DNA of 64,000 nt from QUBU01 sp014337915 (lineage in GTDB: Bacteria; Pseudomonadota; Gammaproteobacteria; Steroidobacterales; GCA-2729495), in assembly GCA_030263395.1 (NCBI GenBank), contig SZOW01000003.1, positions 1-64,000 on the forward strand. The letters are read 5' to 3'. The position numbers were made by a program, and so were the translations under genes. The notes beneath the pieces are model-generated. The model saw only the letters and a program-made list of their open reading frames with translations. It did no database searches and was not told the origin of the DNA. Below, one piece after another: positions 1-8,685 of the stretch. Each line of letters opens with the position of its first letter. Position 1 is the stretch's first letter.

Positions 1-173
1 AGACCGCGCAGCACTATGCGGCCGCCGTCGCCGCCGCGCGCCCCGACCTCGCGGCCGAAGTCCAGGCCATGACCGAGCTCTACCTGCGGCTGCGCTACGG
101 CGGTGGCATCGACCCCGAGGGCGAACGCGAGTTCAGCCGGCGGCTGCGCGGGTTTCGGCCGGGACGCGCATGA
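1..173 (+). CDS. C-terminal end of a TgpA-like protein (DUF4129 tail), partial
   Basis: Only the last 56 residues are inside the window, read in the frame that starts at base 3 and ends at the TGA at 171-173. The visible tail carries an LYLRLRYGG motif followed by a basic end, as seen at the C-terminus of TgpA/DUF3488-DUF4129 transglutaminase-like membrane proteins of gammaproteobacteria. No catalytic residues are visible because the domain lies off the left edge, so the identification rests on this short motif. The gene overlaps the end of the convergent transporter gene by about 40 bases. Confidence 0.55.
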   Translation, partial: TAQHYAAAVAAARPDLAAEVQAMTELYLRLRYGGGIDPEGEREFSRRLRGFRPGRA

Positions 174-1401
174 GCAGCACGATGCCGGCGATGAACAGCA
201 GCAGCAGCGAAACGATGCCCAGCCGCTGGCTGCCGGTCACCAGGCTGACCACACCCGTCAGCATCGGCCCGATGATGGCGGCGAACTTGCCGAGCATGTT
301 GTAGAAGCCGAAGTATTCCGCCGACTGGTCGGCCGGCACCAGGCGCGCGAAGAACGAACGGCTGAGGCTCTGCACGCCACCCTGCACCATGCCGATGGCA
401 ACCGCCAGCGCATAGAACTGCGGCTCGGTGCTGAGGAAGCCGGCGGCCGCCGTCGCCGCGAGGTACACCGCCAGTCCGAGGTAGATGCCGGCGCGCGTGC
501 CAATCACCGCCGCGATCCCGCCAAAGGCCAGCGCTGCCGGGAAGGCGACGAAGTTCGTCAGCAGGATCGCCTGGATCAGCGCCTGCCGCGACAGGCCGAT
601 CGCCAGGCCATAGTCCACGGCCATCTTGATGATGGTGTACACGGCGTCGATGTAGAGCCAGTAGGCCAGCAGGAACCGCCGCAGGGCCGGCTGCTGCAGC
701 AGCCTGGCGGCGGTGGCAGCCAGCTGGCGGAAGCCGGCCACCAGCGCCCCCGGGCCGCCCTCCCGCGCCGGGTCGTCGCGCACCCAGGCCGCCAGCGGCA
801 GCGAGAACAGCAGCCACCACAGCGCCACCATCAGGAAGGCCAGGCGGATGGCATCGTCGGCGGAAGCCAGGCCGAAGGCCGCGGGGCGCGCCACCATGGC
901 GACGTTGAGCGTGAACAGCAGCGCACTGCCGAGGTAGCCAAGCCCGTAGCCGTAGGCGGAGACGCGGTCGTACTCCCCGGGAAGGGCGACATCCACCAGC
1001 AGCGAGTCGTAGAGCGAATTGCTGGCAGCGAAGGCGGCGGATGCGCCCACGTAGAGCAGCGCCGCTGCCAGCCACATGCCGGCGGCAAGGAAATACAGCG
1101 CGCCGGTCATCGCGCAGCCGAGCGCAGTGATCCACAGCAGCCAGGCCTTGCGCCGGCCGCTGCGATCGGCGAGTGCACCGATGAGTGGCGTGGCCAGGGC
1201 AACCAGCAGGCTCGAGATGCCGTTGGCCATGCCCAGCCGGAAGGTGCCGACGCTGGATGGCGCGCCGTCGTTCCAGAACCCGGCCATCAGCACCGGCACG
1301 AAGCTGGTCATGACACTGAGGGCGAAAGCCGAATTGGCCCAGTCGTACAGGGCCCAGCCGAGCACCGGCGGCCGGCGCCAGAGCGGTGCCGGGTGCGTCA
1401 C
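133..1401 (-). CDS. MFS transporter, UMF1/Atg22-like family
   Basis: This 422-residue integral membrane protein has about twelve hydrophobic segments and an N-terminal YDWANSAFA motif, the hallmark of the UMF1 (Atg22-like) branch of the major facilitator superfamily. The fungal member exports amino acids from vacuoles, but bacterial substrates are generally unknown and none can be read here. It starts with GTG at 1399-1401, whose GTGA overlaps the stop of rimI, so it is probably the last gene of a pssA-udg-rimI-transporter transcription unit. Its 3' end overlaps the convergent TgpA-like gene. The family is clear; the substrate is not. Confidence 0.85.
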   Translation of the reverse strand: MTHPAPLWRRPPVLGWALYDWANSAFALSVMTSFVPVLMAGFWNDGAPSSVGTFRLGMANGISSLLVALATPLIGALADRSGRRKAWLLWITALGCAMTGALYFLAAGMWLAAALLYVGASAAFAASNSLYDSLLVDVALPGEYDRVSAYGYGLGYLGSALLFTLNVAMVARPAAFGLASADDAIRLAFLMVALWWLLFSLPLAAWVRDDPAREGGPGALVAGFRQLAATAARLLQQPALRRFLLAYWLYIDAVYTIIKMAVDYGLAIGLSRQALIQAILLTNFVAFPAALAFGGIAAVIGTRAGIYLGLAVYLAATAAAGFLSTEPQFYALAVAIGMVQGGVQSLSRSFFARLVPADQSAEYFGFYNMLGKFAAIIGPMLTGVVSLVTGSQRLGIVSLLLLFIAGIVLLMRVPAETRAAAG

Positions 1402-1883
1402 TGGCGCCGCGGCCGGCGTTCGAGCCTGCGCTCCAGCAGCACTGCATCCTCGCTGCCGGAACTGGCGCGGTAATAGCGCCGACGCACGCCGATGCGTTCG
1501 AACCCGTTCTGGATGTACAGGGCGATCGCCGCATCGTTCGACGGCCGCACCTCCAGGTGCATGCGGTCGGCGCCGGCGCGCGTTGCCCGCTCCAGCACCG
1601 CCTCCAGCAGCCGGCGCCCATGGCCCTCGCGGCGGCTGGCCACGGCGACACAGAGGTTCAGCAGGTGCGCCTCGCCGGCAGCCACCGACATGATGGCGTA
1701 GGCCCGGATCTCCCCGCGATGCTCGATCACCAGGCTGGTGTAGCCGGCGAGCAGGCAGTCGCGGAAGATGCCCGGGCTCCAGGGAAACTCATAGGCCTCG
1801 CGCTCGATGGCGGCGACGCGCGGCAGGTCCGCCTGGCGCATTTCGCGGATCACCGGCGCCAGGGCGCTGGGGTTGGCGATCAT
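1398..1883 (-). CDS. rimI: Ribosomal protein alanine N-acetyltransferase RimI
   Basis: A single GNAT acetyltransferase domain of 161 residues fills this protein. RimI acetylates the N-terminal alanine of ribosomal protein S18 with acetyl-CoA. Visible features are the IREMRQADL start, the FPWSPGIFRD segment typical of RimI, the acetyl-CoA loop RREGHGRRLL, and the LEVRPSNDAAIALYIQNGF motif near the end of the fold. The ATG at 1881-1883 overlaps the stop of the upstream uracil-DNA glycosylase gene (ATGA), indicating translational coupling. A general GNAT enzyme is the only real alternative; the F-P-W and E-V-R-P-S-N signatures favour RimI. Confidence 0.9.
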   Translation of the reverse strand: MIANPSALAPVIREMRQADLPRVAAIEREAYEFPWSPGIFRDCLLAGYTSLVIEHRGEIRAYAIMSVAAGEAHLLNLCVAVASRREGHGRRLLEAVLERATRAGADRMHLEVRPSNDAAIALYIQNGFERIGVRRRYYRASSGSEDAVLLERRLERRPRRQ

Positions 1884-2584
1884 GGCACCACAGGCGCTGC
1901 CACCGAGAGCGCCAGGCGCAGGTCGTCCCAGGCCTTGCGCTTCTCAAGCGGCGAGCGCAGCAGGTAGGCCGGGTGGAAGGTGACCACCAGCGGAATGCCT
2001 GCCGCTCCCCAGGCATGGACGCGGCCGCGCAGCCGGCCCACCGGCAAGTCCTGGCCCAGCAGGTTCTGCGCGGCGATGCGGCCCACCGCCAGGATCAGCC
2101 GCGGAGCCAGCAGCCGGATCTGGGCGGCCAGGTAGTCGGCGCAGGCCGCCACCTCCTCCGGTCGCGGATCGCGGTTATCGGGTGGGCGGCACTTGAGGAT
2201 GTTGGCGATGAAGACCTGCTCACGGCCGACGCCCACGGCGCGCAGCATCTCGTTGAGCAGCTGGCCGGCAGGGCCGACGAAGGGCTCGCCCTGGCGATCC
2301 TCCTCCCCGCCGGGCGCCTCGCCGACGATCATCCAGGCGGCCGCCTGGCTGCCCACCCCGAAGACGGTCTGCGTGCGGCTCCGGTGCAGCTCGCAGCGAC
2401 GACAGTCGCGTACCGCCGCGCGCAGCGCATCCCACTCCGGCAATGCCGCAGCAGCCGGCGCCGCTGCCGTCGCGGACCCGGCCAGGGACTGCTCCGCTGC
2501 ACGCGCGCGCTGGCGCCAGATCTCGACGCCAAGCGCGCGCAGGACTTCCTGCTGGCGGGCCGTGCTGGCCGGGCGCGGGCTCAT
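1880..2584 (-). CDS. Uracil-DNA glycosylase, family 4 (iron-sulfur type)
   Basis: The 234-residue protein removes uracil from DNA in base-excision repair. The family 4 signatures are visible: motif GEAPGGEEDRQGEPFVGPAG, cysteines C-x2-C (CRRCELH) and a second pair in KCRPPDNRDP and VAAC that would bind a 4Fe-4S cluster, and the C-terminal TFHPAYLLRS motif. An ATG at 2582-2584 is chosen over a further upstream in-frame start because it begins just after pssA ends and has a GAGGGAAGG-like ribosome binding site. An alanine-rich linker of about 50 residues precedes the catalytic domain. It overlaps rimI by four bases. Confidence 0.9.
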   Translation of the reverse strand: MSPRPASTARQQEVLRALGVEIWRQRARAAEQSLAGSATAAAPAAAALPEWDALRAAVRDCRRCELHRSRTQTVFGVGSQAAAWMIVGEAPGGEEDRQGEPFVGPAGQLLNEMLRAVGVGREQVFIANILKCRPPDNRDPRPEEVAACADYLAAQIRLLAPRLILAVGRIAAQNLLGQDLPVGRLRGRVHAWGAAGIPLVVTFHPAYLLRSPLEKRKAWDDLRLALSVAAPVVP

Positions 2585-2588
2585 CGGC

Positions 2589-3395
2589 TCAACCTTCCCT
2601 CGTCGGCTCCTGCTGCGGCAGCCGCAGCGAGCGGCGGCGCAGGCGCCACAGCCCGAGCAGCGGACCGGACAGCGCGTAGATGACACCGATGCTGAACAGC
2701 ACCGCCGGCGGGTCCATGGCGATGAGCACGAACACCAGCGGCACGATGAACACGTAGGTGAAGGAGATGCGCCCGCGCGGATGGATCTCCTTGAAGCTGT
2801 AATAGGGAAACGGAGAAATCATGAGCGCGCCCGCCACGGATGAAACCACGAAAGCCAGCGCCAGGGTGTAACCACCGGTCCAGCCGAGTACGGTGCCCAG
2901 CCACACCATGCTCATCATCAGACCGGCCGCCGATGGACTCGGCAGGCCCTCGAAAAATCGCCGGTCCGCGCTGGCAACCCGCACGTTGAAGCGCGCCAGG
3001 CGCAGCGCGCCTGCCACTGCGTAGATGAATGCCGCCAGCCAGCCGAGCTTCGCCCAGATCCAGCCGTAGTCGGCGAGGCGCACCAGTCCCCACTGGTAGA
3101 CGATGACGGCGGGGGCCAGCCCGAAGGACACCATGTCTGAAAGGCTGTCGTACTGCTGGCCGAACTCCGACTCCGTATGTGTGAGGCGTGCCAGCCGGCC
3201 ATCCAGGCCGTCCAGCACCCCGGCAACGATGACGGCGATGGCCGCCGGCGCATAGCGGCCGTCGATGCTGGCGATGATGCCGTAGAAGCCGGCGAACAGG
3301 CTGCCGGTGGTCAGCAGGTTCGGCAGCACGTAAATCCCGCGGCGACGTGGCCGTGGTGCCGCGCCATCGGGATCGTCCAGGATCGGGTTGCCCAT
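2589..3395 (-). CDS. pssA: CDP-diacylglycerol-serine O-phosphatidyltransferase
   Basis: This 268-residue membrane enzyme makes phosphatidylserine from CDP-diacylglycerol and serine, the first step toward phosphatidylethanolamine. The CDP-alcohol phosphatidyltransferase motif is complete: DGLDGRLAR, then eight residues, then GxxxDxxxD with FGQQYDSLSD. The hydrophobic segments and the N-terminal GIYVLPNLLTT stretch match the PssA type II subclass rather than PgsA. It begins with ATG at 3393-3395 and is the likely first gene of the minus-strand unit pssA-udg-rimI-transporter, divergent from proS. Confidence 0.92.
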   Translation of the reverse strand: MGNPILDDPDGAAPRPRRRGIYVLPNLLTTGSLFAGFYGIIASIDGRYAPAAIAVIVAGVLDGLDGRLARLTHTESEFGQQYDSLSDMVSFGLAPAVIVYQWGLVRLADYGWIWAKLGWLAAFIYAVAGALRLARFNVRVASADRRFFEGLPSPSAAGLMMSMVWLGTVLGWTGGYTLALAFVVSSVAGALMISPFPYYSFKEIHPRGRISFTYVFIVPLVFVLIAMDPPAVLFSIGVIYALSGPLLGLWRLRRRSLRLPQQEPTREG

Positions 3396-3505
3396 GCGGC
3401 TGATTCTGCCATGGTTCCCCGCGGGCCGGGATGGCCGCGCGAAGCGACTTGACGGCCTGATGCCGCTAGAATGGCGCGGATTTTTCCAGCCCCACCGAAC
3501 CCCCC

Positions 3506-5227
3506 ATGCGCCTCAGCCAGATTCCGTGGACCACCCTCAAGGAAACGCCTGCCGAAGCGGAGGTCGTCAGCCACCAGCTGCTGCTGCGTGCCGGGCTGAT
3601 CCGGCGCCTGACCTCCGGCATCTTCACCTGGATGCCGCTCGGGCTGCGGGTGCTGCGCCGCGTGGAGCAGATCGTGCGCGAGGAAATGAATCGCGCCGGC
3701 GCCATCGAGGTGCTGATGCCGGCGGTGCAGCCAGCGGAACTGTGGCAGGAAACCGGCCGCTGGGACCGCTACGGCGACCTGCTGCTCAGGATCCGCGACC
3801 GCCAGAAGCGCGACTACTGCTTCGGCCCGACCCACGAGGAGATCATCACCGACCTGGCGCGCCGCGAACTGCGCAGCTACCGCCAGCTGCCGGTGAACTA
3901 TTACCAGATCCAGACCAAGTTCCGTGACGAGATCCGGCCACGCTTCGGCCTGATGCGCGCCCGCGAGTTCGTCATGAAGGACGCCTATTCCTTCCACATG
4001 GACCAGGCCTCGCTGGAGCAGACCTACCAGGCCATGGCGACCGCCTACGCGCGCATCTTCACGCGCCTGGGGCTGCGCTTCCGCACCGTCGAGGCGGACT
4101 CCGGGGAGATCGGCGGTTCGCGTTCCCAGGAATTCCACGTGCTGGCCGACTCGGGCGAGGATGCTATCGCCTACTGCGATGGCGACCGCTATGCCGCCAA
4201 CGTCGAGGCGGCGCCGGCACTGCCGCCCGCGAAGCCGCGGCCGGCACCGGCGGCCGCTCTCGCCAGCGTGGCGACGCCCGGCATGCGCAGCATCGAGGAG
4301 GTCAGCGCCTTCCTCGGCGTGCCGGCCGCCAGCTGCCTGAAGATGCTGCTGGTGGATGGCAGCGACGGCGGCATCGTCGCCCTCGCCCTGCGCGGCGACC
4401 ACACGCTCAACGCCATCAAGGCCGAGCGCCTGCCGCAGGTGGCCAGTCCCCTGACGCTGGCCACGGCCGAGCGGGTACTGGCCGCCACCGGCGCGCCCGG
4501 TGGCTTCATCGGCCCCGTGGGACTCGCCATTCCCATCATCGCCGATCACTCGGCTGCTGCGCTGGCCGATTTCGTCGCCGGCGCCAATCGCGAGGACCAC
4601 CACCAGAGCGGCGTCAACTGGGGTCGTGATGCGGCCGAGCCTGCCGTGGCCGACCTGCGCAACGTCGTCGCCGGCGACCCGAGCCCGGGCGGCGGCGGCG
4701 CGCTCGCCATCGCGCGTGGCATCGAGGTCGGCCACATCTTCCAGCTCGGCGACAAGTACAGCCGCGCGATGAACGCCGTGGTGCTGGACCAGGACGGCAA
4801 GGAACGCGTCATGACCATGGGCTGCTACGGCATCGGCGTCTCGCGTATCGTCGCCGCCGCCATCGAGCAGAACCACGACGCGGACGGCATCATCTGGCCG
4901 GCCCCCATGAGCCCCTTCGATGTCTCCCTGCTGGTGCTCAATCCGAAAAATTCCGAAGCCGTCACAGCCGCGGCGCAGGCCCTGTACCTAGAGTTGCAGC
5001 AGGCCGGGCTGGAAGTCCTGCTCGACGACCGCGACGCCAGGCCCGGGGTGAAATTTGCCGAAGCCGATCTCCTCGGTGTCCCCCACCGCCTGGTGCTCGG
5101 CGAACGCGGCTTGAAGGAAGGCATGGTCGAGTACCGCCAGCGTCGTGGCGGCCTCGAGGAAAAGGTGGCCCTGCATGACACCTGCGGTTTCCTGCAGCAA
5201 CGGCTGGCGGCCGACAGGCACGGCTGA
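3506..5227 (+). CDS. proS: Prolyl-tRNA synthetase (bacterial type with editing domain)
   Basis: ProS charges tRNA-Pro with proline in the cytoplasm. The 573-residue length and domain order are those of bacterial-type ProRS: class II motif 1 near residue 40, motif 2 around the FRDEIRPRFGLMRAREFVMKDAYSF stretch (given here as FGLMRAREFVMKDAYSF), an inserted YbaK-like editing domain at roughly residues 235-385, then motif 3 (GCYGIGVSR) and the anticodon-binding domain. The ATG at 3506 gives the conserved MRLSQIPW start. It is divergent from pssA, with 110 bases between them. Confidence 0.96.
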   Translation: MRLSQIPWTTLKETPAEAEVVSHQLLLRAGLIRRLTSGIFTWMPLGLRVLRRVEQIVREEMNRAGAIEVLMPAVQPAELWQETGRWDRYGDLLLRIRDRQKRDYCFGPTHEEIITDLARRELRSYRQLPVNYYQIQTKFRDEIRPRFGLMRAREFVMKDAYSFHMDQASLEQTYQAMATAYARIFTRLGLRFRTVEADSGEIGGSRSQEFHVLADSGEDAIAYCDGDRYAANVEAAPALPPAKPRPAPAAALASVATPGMRSIEEVSAFLGVPAASCLKMLLVDGSDGGIVALALRGDHTLNAIKAERLPQVASPLTLATAERVLAATGAPGGFIGPVGLAIPIIADHSAAALADFVAGANREDHHQSGVNWGRDAAEPAVADLRNVVAGDPSPGGGGALAIARGIEVGHIFQLGDKYSRAMNAVVLDQDGKERVMTMGCYGIGVSRIVAAAIEQNHDADGIIWPAPMSPFDVSLLVLNPKNSEAVTAAAQALYLELQQAGLEVLLDDRDARPGVKFAEADLLGVPHRLVLGERGLKEGMVEYRQRRGGLEEKVALHDTCGFLQQRLAADRHG

Positions 5228-5789
5228 GCCCCGCGCCTGGCGTCGCTGGCTGGCGCTGGTGCTGCTGCTGGCCGCGGGCACGGCCGGCGCCGGCCAGGTG
5301 CCGACACCAGAACTGCGCGCCCGGGTGCGTGCCGTCCTCGAACAGGCCGACAGCTTCGAGGACCGCTTCGATGCCCAGGTCTGGCTCACCGACATGGCCA
5401 GCCGCCTGGGCAACCAGGTCCCGGACCCGGCCACGCGCATCGAGATCCTCAAGGCTGCGCACCGCGAGGCAAGCCGCGCCAGGCTGCCCCCGGAAATGGT
5501 GCTGGCCGTGATCGATGTCGAAAGCGCCTTCAATCCCTACGCCGTGTCCTCGGCCGGGGCCCAGGGCCTGATGCAGGTCATGCCCTTCTGGCGCAAGGAA
5601 CTCGGGCACCGGCGCCTGGTGGACATCGGCGACAACCTGCTCATGGGCTGCACCATCCTGCGGTACTACTACGACATGGAAAAGGGCGACTGGAACCGCG
5701 CACTCGCGCGCTACAACGGCAGCCTCGGCCGGCCCGACTACCCGCAGAAGGTCCTCGATCGCCTCAGCCGGCGCTGGTTCCAGCAATAG
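5175..5789 (+). CDS. Lytic transglycosylase, SLT domain, exported
   Basis: A roughly 200-residue protein with a hydrophobic signal segment (WLALVLLLAAGTAGAG) followed by a Slt/MltC-type lysozyme-like domain that cleaves peptidoglycan glycan strands. The catalytic glutamate is in IDVESAFNPYAVSSAGA and is followed by GLMQVMP; the later RYYYDMEKGDWNRALARYNG segment also fits the family. The nearest ATG (5175) lies inside the end of proS, giving a 53-base overlap, and places the signal segment about 25 residues in. A non-ATG start closer to the signal peptide is possible, but no GTG or TTG is available there. Confidence 0.82.
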   Translation: MTPAVSCSNGWRPTGTAEPRAWRRWLALVLLLAAGTAGAGQVPTPELRARVRAVLEQADSFEDRFDAQVWLTDMASRLGNQVPDPATRIEILKAAHREASRARLPPEMVLAVIDVESAFNPYAVSSAGAQGLMQVMPFWRKELGHRRLVDIGDNLLMGCTILRYYYDMEKGDWNRALARYNGSLGRPDYPQKVLDRLSRRWFQQ

Positions 5790-5902
5790 CGCCGCCCGGG
5801 CCGCGATACCACAGGCATGCGGGTTGCGCACACCGCATGCAGGGTGTTAGCGTGCCACCTGGGGTTCGCGGTGCAGCAGAATTCGCGGCGACACCAGTAC
5901 TG

Positions 5903-5925
5903 CAGGCCACGTGCCTGTACACGTG
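5903..5925. promoter_or_regulatory. Paired CACGTG motifs upstream of the arylsulfatase
   Basis: Two identical CACGTG palindromes lie at 5908-5913 and 5920-5925, twelve bases apart. The first sits inside an imperfect dyad (CAGG, CCACGTG, CCTG). This is the 170-base leader of the arylsulfatase gene, so an operator is conceivable. No regulator is encoded next to it, and the 12-base spacing could be chance. Confidence 0.2.
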
Positions 5926-5959
5926 ATCGGCAAAAAAATGCCGCGAGGGGGAGAAACCT

Positions 5960-8314
5960 ATGAACGAGCGCTTCAGGCTGGCGGGGCTTCTGGCCTCCCT
6001 GTTGCTGGCAACTCCTGGCCTGGCCCAGCAGAGCTTGCCATTTCCAGCGCAACCATCCGGCAGTACCGCGGGGCCGACCATCGCCCAGTCGAAGTATTCG
6101 CCGGCACCGCCGGCGAACCACCTGCCGGCCAATGCACCGAATGTCCTGATCATCATGCTGGACGATGTCGGGCCGGCGCTGCCCAGCACCTACGGTGGCC
6201 CGATCCGCACACCGACGCTGGACCGCATCGCCAGGAGTGGCATTTCCTACAACTCCTTCAATAATGCGGCGATGTGCTCGCCGACCCGCGCCTCGCTGCT
6301 CACCGGCCGCAATCATCATCGCAGCGGCTTCGGGCAGATCGCCGAACTCGCCAACGACTGGGACGGCTACACCGGCCATTGGCCAGCAACGACGGCCTCC
6401 GTCGCCAAGGTGCTGGGGTACTACGGCTACAACACGGCGGCTTTCGGCAAGTGGCACAACACGCCCGCCGAACAGACCACGAGCCAGGGGCCGTATGACC
6501 GCTGGCCAACGGGGCGCCTGGTCGGTTTCGACTACTTCTATGGCTTCCTTGCCGGCGAATCTTCCCAGTGGGAACCTGCGATCGTGGAGAACACGGTGCG
6601 CCTGCCCGCGCCACACCGTGAGGGCTACCACTTCACCGAGGACATGACCGACAAGGCCGTGACCTGGCTGCGCCGCCAGCACGCCATCGCCCCGGACCAG
6701 CCGTTCTTCATGTATTGGGCGCCAGGTGCCTCGCATGGCCCGCATCACATCTTCAGGGAATGGGCCGACCGGTACAAAGGCCGCTTCGACCAGGGCTGGG
6801 ATGAATTGCGCAAGGAAATCTTTGCGCGCCAGAAGAAGCTCGGCTGGATCCCCGCCGACACCAGGCTCACGGCCCGTCCGGCCACGCTGGCAGCCTGGGA
6901 CAGCGTCCCGCCGGATGAGAAGGCCTTCCAGACCCGGCTGATGGAAGTCTTCGCCGGCTATACCGAGCATGCCGACACGCAGGCCGGCCGGCTCATCGAC
7001 GAACTCGAGCGGCTGGGCCTGCGCGACAACACGCTGATCTTCTACGTCTGGGGCGACAACGGTTCCAGCGCGGAGGGGCAGCTCGGCACCATCAGCGAGC
7101 TGCTGGCGCAAAACGGCATCCGTTCCGAGATCAAGGATCACCTGCGGGCGCTCGAGGACCTCGGCGGCCTGGACGCCCTCGGCAGCAACAAGACCGACAA
7201 CATGTACCACGCGGGCTGGGCATGGGCGGGATCCACGCCATTCCAGGGCACCAAGCTGAACGCCAGCCATTTTGGCGGAACCCGCACGCCGCTTGCCGTG
7301 AGCTGGCCAAAGTCGATCAAGGCCGACAAGACGGTGCGGGCGCAGTTCCATCACGTCAACGACGTGGTGCCCACCATCTACGACGTGCTCGGCATCCAGG
7401 CGCCGCAGGAGGTCGACGGCGTGACCCAGCAGCCGCTGGACGGCATCAGCATGACCTATACCTTCAGCGATGCCAGGGCACCGGGACGCAAGGGCCCGCA
7501 GTACTTCGAGATCATGGGTGACCGCGGCATCTACGCCGATGGCTGGTTCGCTGCCGCATGGGGCCCACGCATCCCCTGGGTGCCCGGCCTGCCGCCGAGC
7601 ATCGCCACCTGGAGCCCGGACAAGGATTCCTGGCTGCTCTATGACCTGAAGAAGGACTTCTCCCAGGCCACGGACGTCGCCGCAAGCCATCCGGACAAGG
7701 TCGCGGAAATGAAGCAACTGTTCGATCGGGAAGCACATGCCAATCATGTCTACCCGGTCGGCGGCGGACTCTGGTCGATCGTCTGGAGCCCGCAGTCAGC
7801 GCCGCAGAACCCTGCCACCGAGTTCCACTACACGCAGGACGTGGTGGGCGTTCCGGAATTCGCCGGGCCCAAGCTGGGGGCACGCAGCAATCTCGTGCAG
7901 ATCGAGGCTGATCTCCAGCCCGGGTCCGCGGGGGTGCTCTACGCGCTCGGTGCCTTCTCGGGCGGCCTGGCGTTGTGGGTCGAGGACGGAAAGCTCGCCT
8001 ACGAGTACAACCTGTTCGAGATCGAGCGCACGCGCATCGAAGCCAGGGATGCCCTGCCCACGGGAAAGGCCACCATCGAGGTCGAGACGCATATCGCGAC
8101 GCCCAGGGGCGCGGCGGCGGTCACCATTCGTGTCAACGGCAAGGAAGTGGCGACGGGCACCGTGCCGCGCACCGCTGCGCTGGCATTCACGGCGAACGAT
8201 GCCTTCGATGTCGGCACCGACAGCTACTCGCCGGTATCCGCTGCCTACTTCGACCGTGCCCCGTTTGCGTTCAACGGTCGCATCGGCCGGCTGGATATCA
8301 GGTACCTGCACTGA
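5960..8314 (+). CDS. Secreted arylsulfatase
   Basis: This 784-residue exported sulfatase should hydrolyse a sulfate ester in the periplasm. An N-terminal signal peptide (LLASLLLATPGLAQQ) is followed by the metal-binding NVLIIMLDDVG (Asp68, Asp69) and the C-x-P-x-R signature CSPTRASLLTGRN, in which Cys106 would be matured to formylglycine. Further sulfatase motifs include GKWHNTP and YVWGDNG. The roughly 200-residue C-terminal part resembles the beta-rich extension of large arylsulfatases such as the AtsA group. A strong GAGGGGGAGA ribosome binding site precedes the ATG. It stands alone, with no sulfatase-maturating enzyme or sulfate transporter nearby. Confidence 0.92.
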   Translation: MNERFRLAGLLASLLLATPGLAQQSLPFPAQPSGSTAGPTIAQSKYSPAPPANHLPANAPNVLIIMLDDVGPALPSTYGGPIRTPTLDRIARSGISYNSFNNAAMCSPTRASLLTGRNHHRSGFGQIAELANDWDGYTGHWPATTASVAKVLGYYGYNTAAFGKWHNTPAEQTTSQGPYDRWPTGRLVGFDYFYGFLAGESSQWEPAIVENTVRLPAPHREGYHFTEDMTDKAVTWLRRQHAIAPDQPFFMYWAPGASHGPHHIFREWADRYKGRFDQGWDELRKEIFARQKKLGWIPADTRLTARPATLAAWDSVPPDEKAFQTRLMEVFAGYTEHADTQAGRLIDELERLGLRDNTLIFYVWGDNGSSAEGQLGTISELLAQNGIRSEIKDHLRALEDLGGLDALGSNKTDNMYHAGWAWAGSTPFQGTKLNASHFGGTRTPLAVSWPKSIKADKTVRAQFHHVNDVVPTIYDVLGIQAPQEVDGVTQQPLDGISMTYTFSDARAPGRKGPQYFEIMGDRGIYADGWFAAAWGPRIPWVPGLPPSIATWSPDKDSWLLYDLKKDFSQATDVAASHPDKVAEMKQLFDREAHANHVYPVGGGLWSIVWSPQSAPQNPATEFHYTQDVVGVPEFAGPKLGARSNLVQIEADLQPGSAGVLYALGAFSGGLALWVEDGKLAYEYNLFEIERTRIEARDALPTGKATIEVETHIATPRGAAAVTIRVNGKEVATGTVPRTAALAFTANDAFDVGTDSYSPVSAAYFDRAPFAFNGRIGRLDIRYLH

Positions 8315-8332
8315 GGGCCGGGCATCGTCGTG

Positions 8333-8614
8333 CTAGCCGGTACGGAACCCGTCACCGGCTATCGGTCCGGTCACCGGTTCGCTGTCCACGCGCGTCACCT
8401 GCGCCGCCGGCGGGCCGCGCTGCAGCCAGCGGCCCAGTTCCGCGACGGCCGGCGCAGGACCCACGGCCAGTACTTCCACGCGCCCGTCGGCCAGGTTGAT
8501 GGCATGGCCGCGCAGGCCGAGGCGCGCGGCCTCCCTGGCGGTGCTGGCGCGAAAGAACACACCCTGCACCTTTCCTGCGACGATGAATCGCAGCGCTGTG
8601 TCATCCGCTGTCAT
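8333..8614 (-). CDS. acyP: Acylphosphatase
   Basis: A 93-residue acylphosphatase that hydrolyses carboxyl-phosphate bonds. The catalytic arginine is in GKVQGVFFRAST and the asparagine in GHAINLADGRVEV, the two signature segments of the family, with the usual spacing. The ATG at 8612-8614 gives the normal family length; an in-frame start 17 residues upstream would add an atypical extension. It converges with the arylsulfatase gene, their stops 18 bases apart, and is divergent from wrbA. Confidence 0.9.
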   Translation of the reverse strand: MTADDTALRFIVAGKVQGVFFRASTAREAARLGLRGHAINLADGRVEVLAVGPAPAVAELGRWLQRGPPAAQVTRVDSEPVTGPIAGDGFRTG

Positions 8615-8685
8615 GGACCCGCCTGTCGTGGTAACGCCGTGAGCCGCAGGAAAAGTCCGCGGCATGGCCGCTAGAATAGCCGGCC

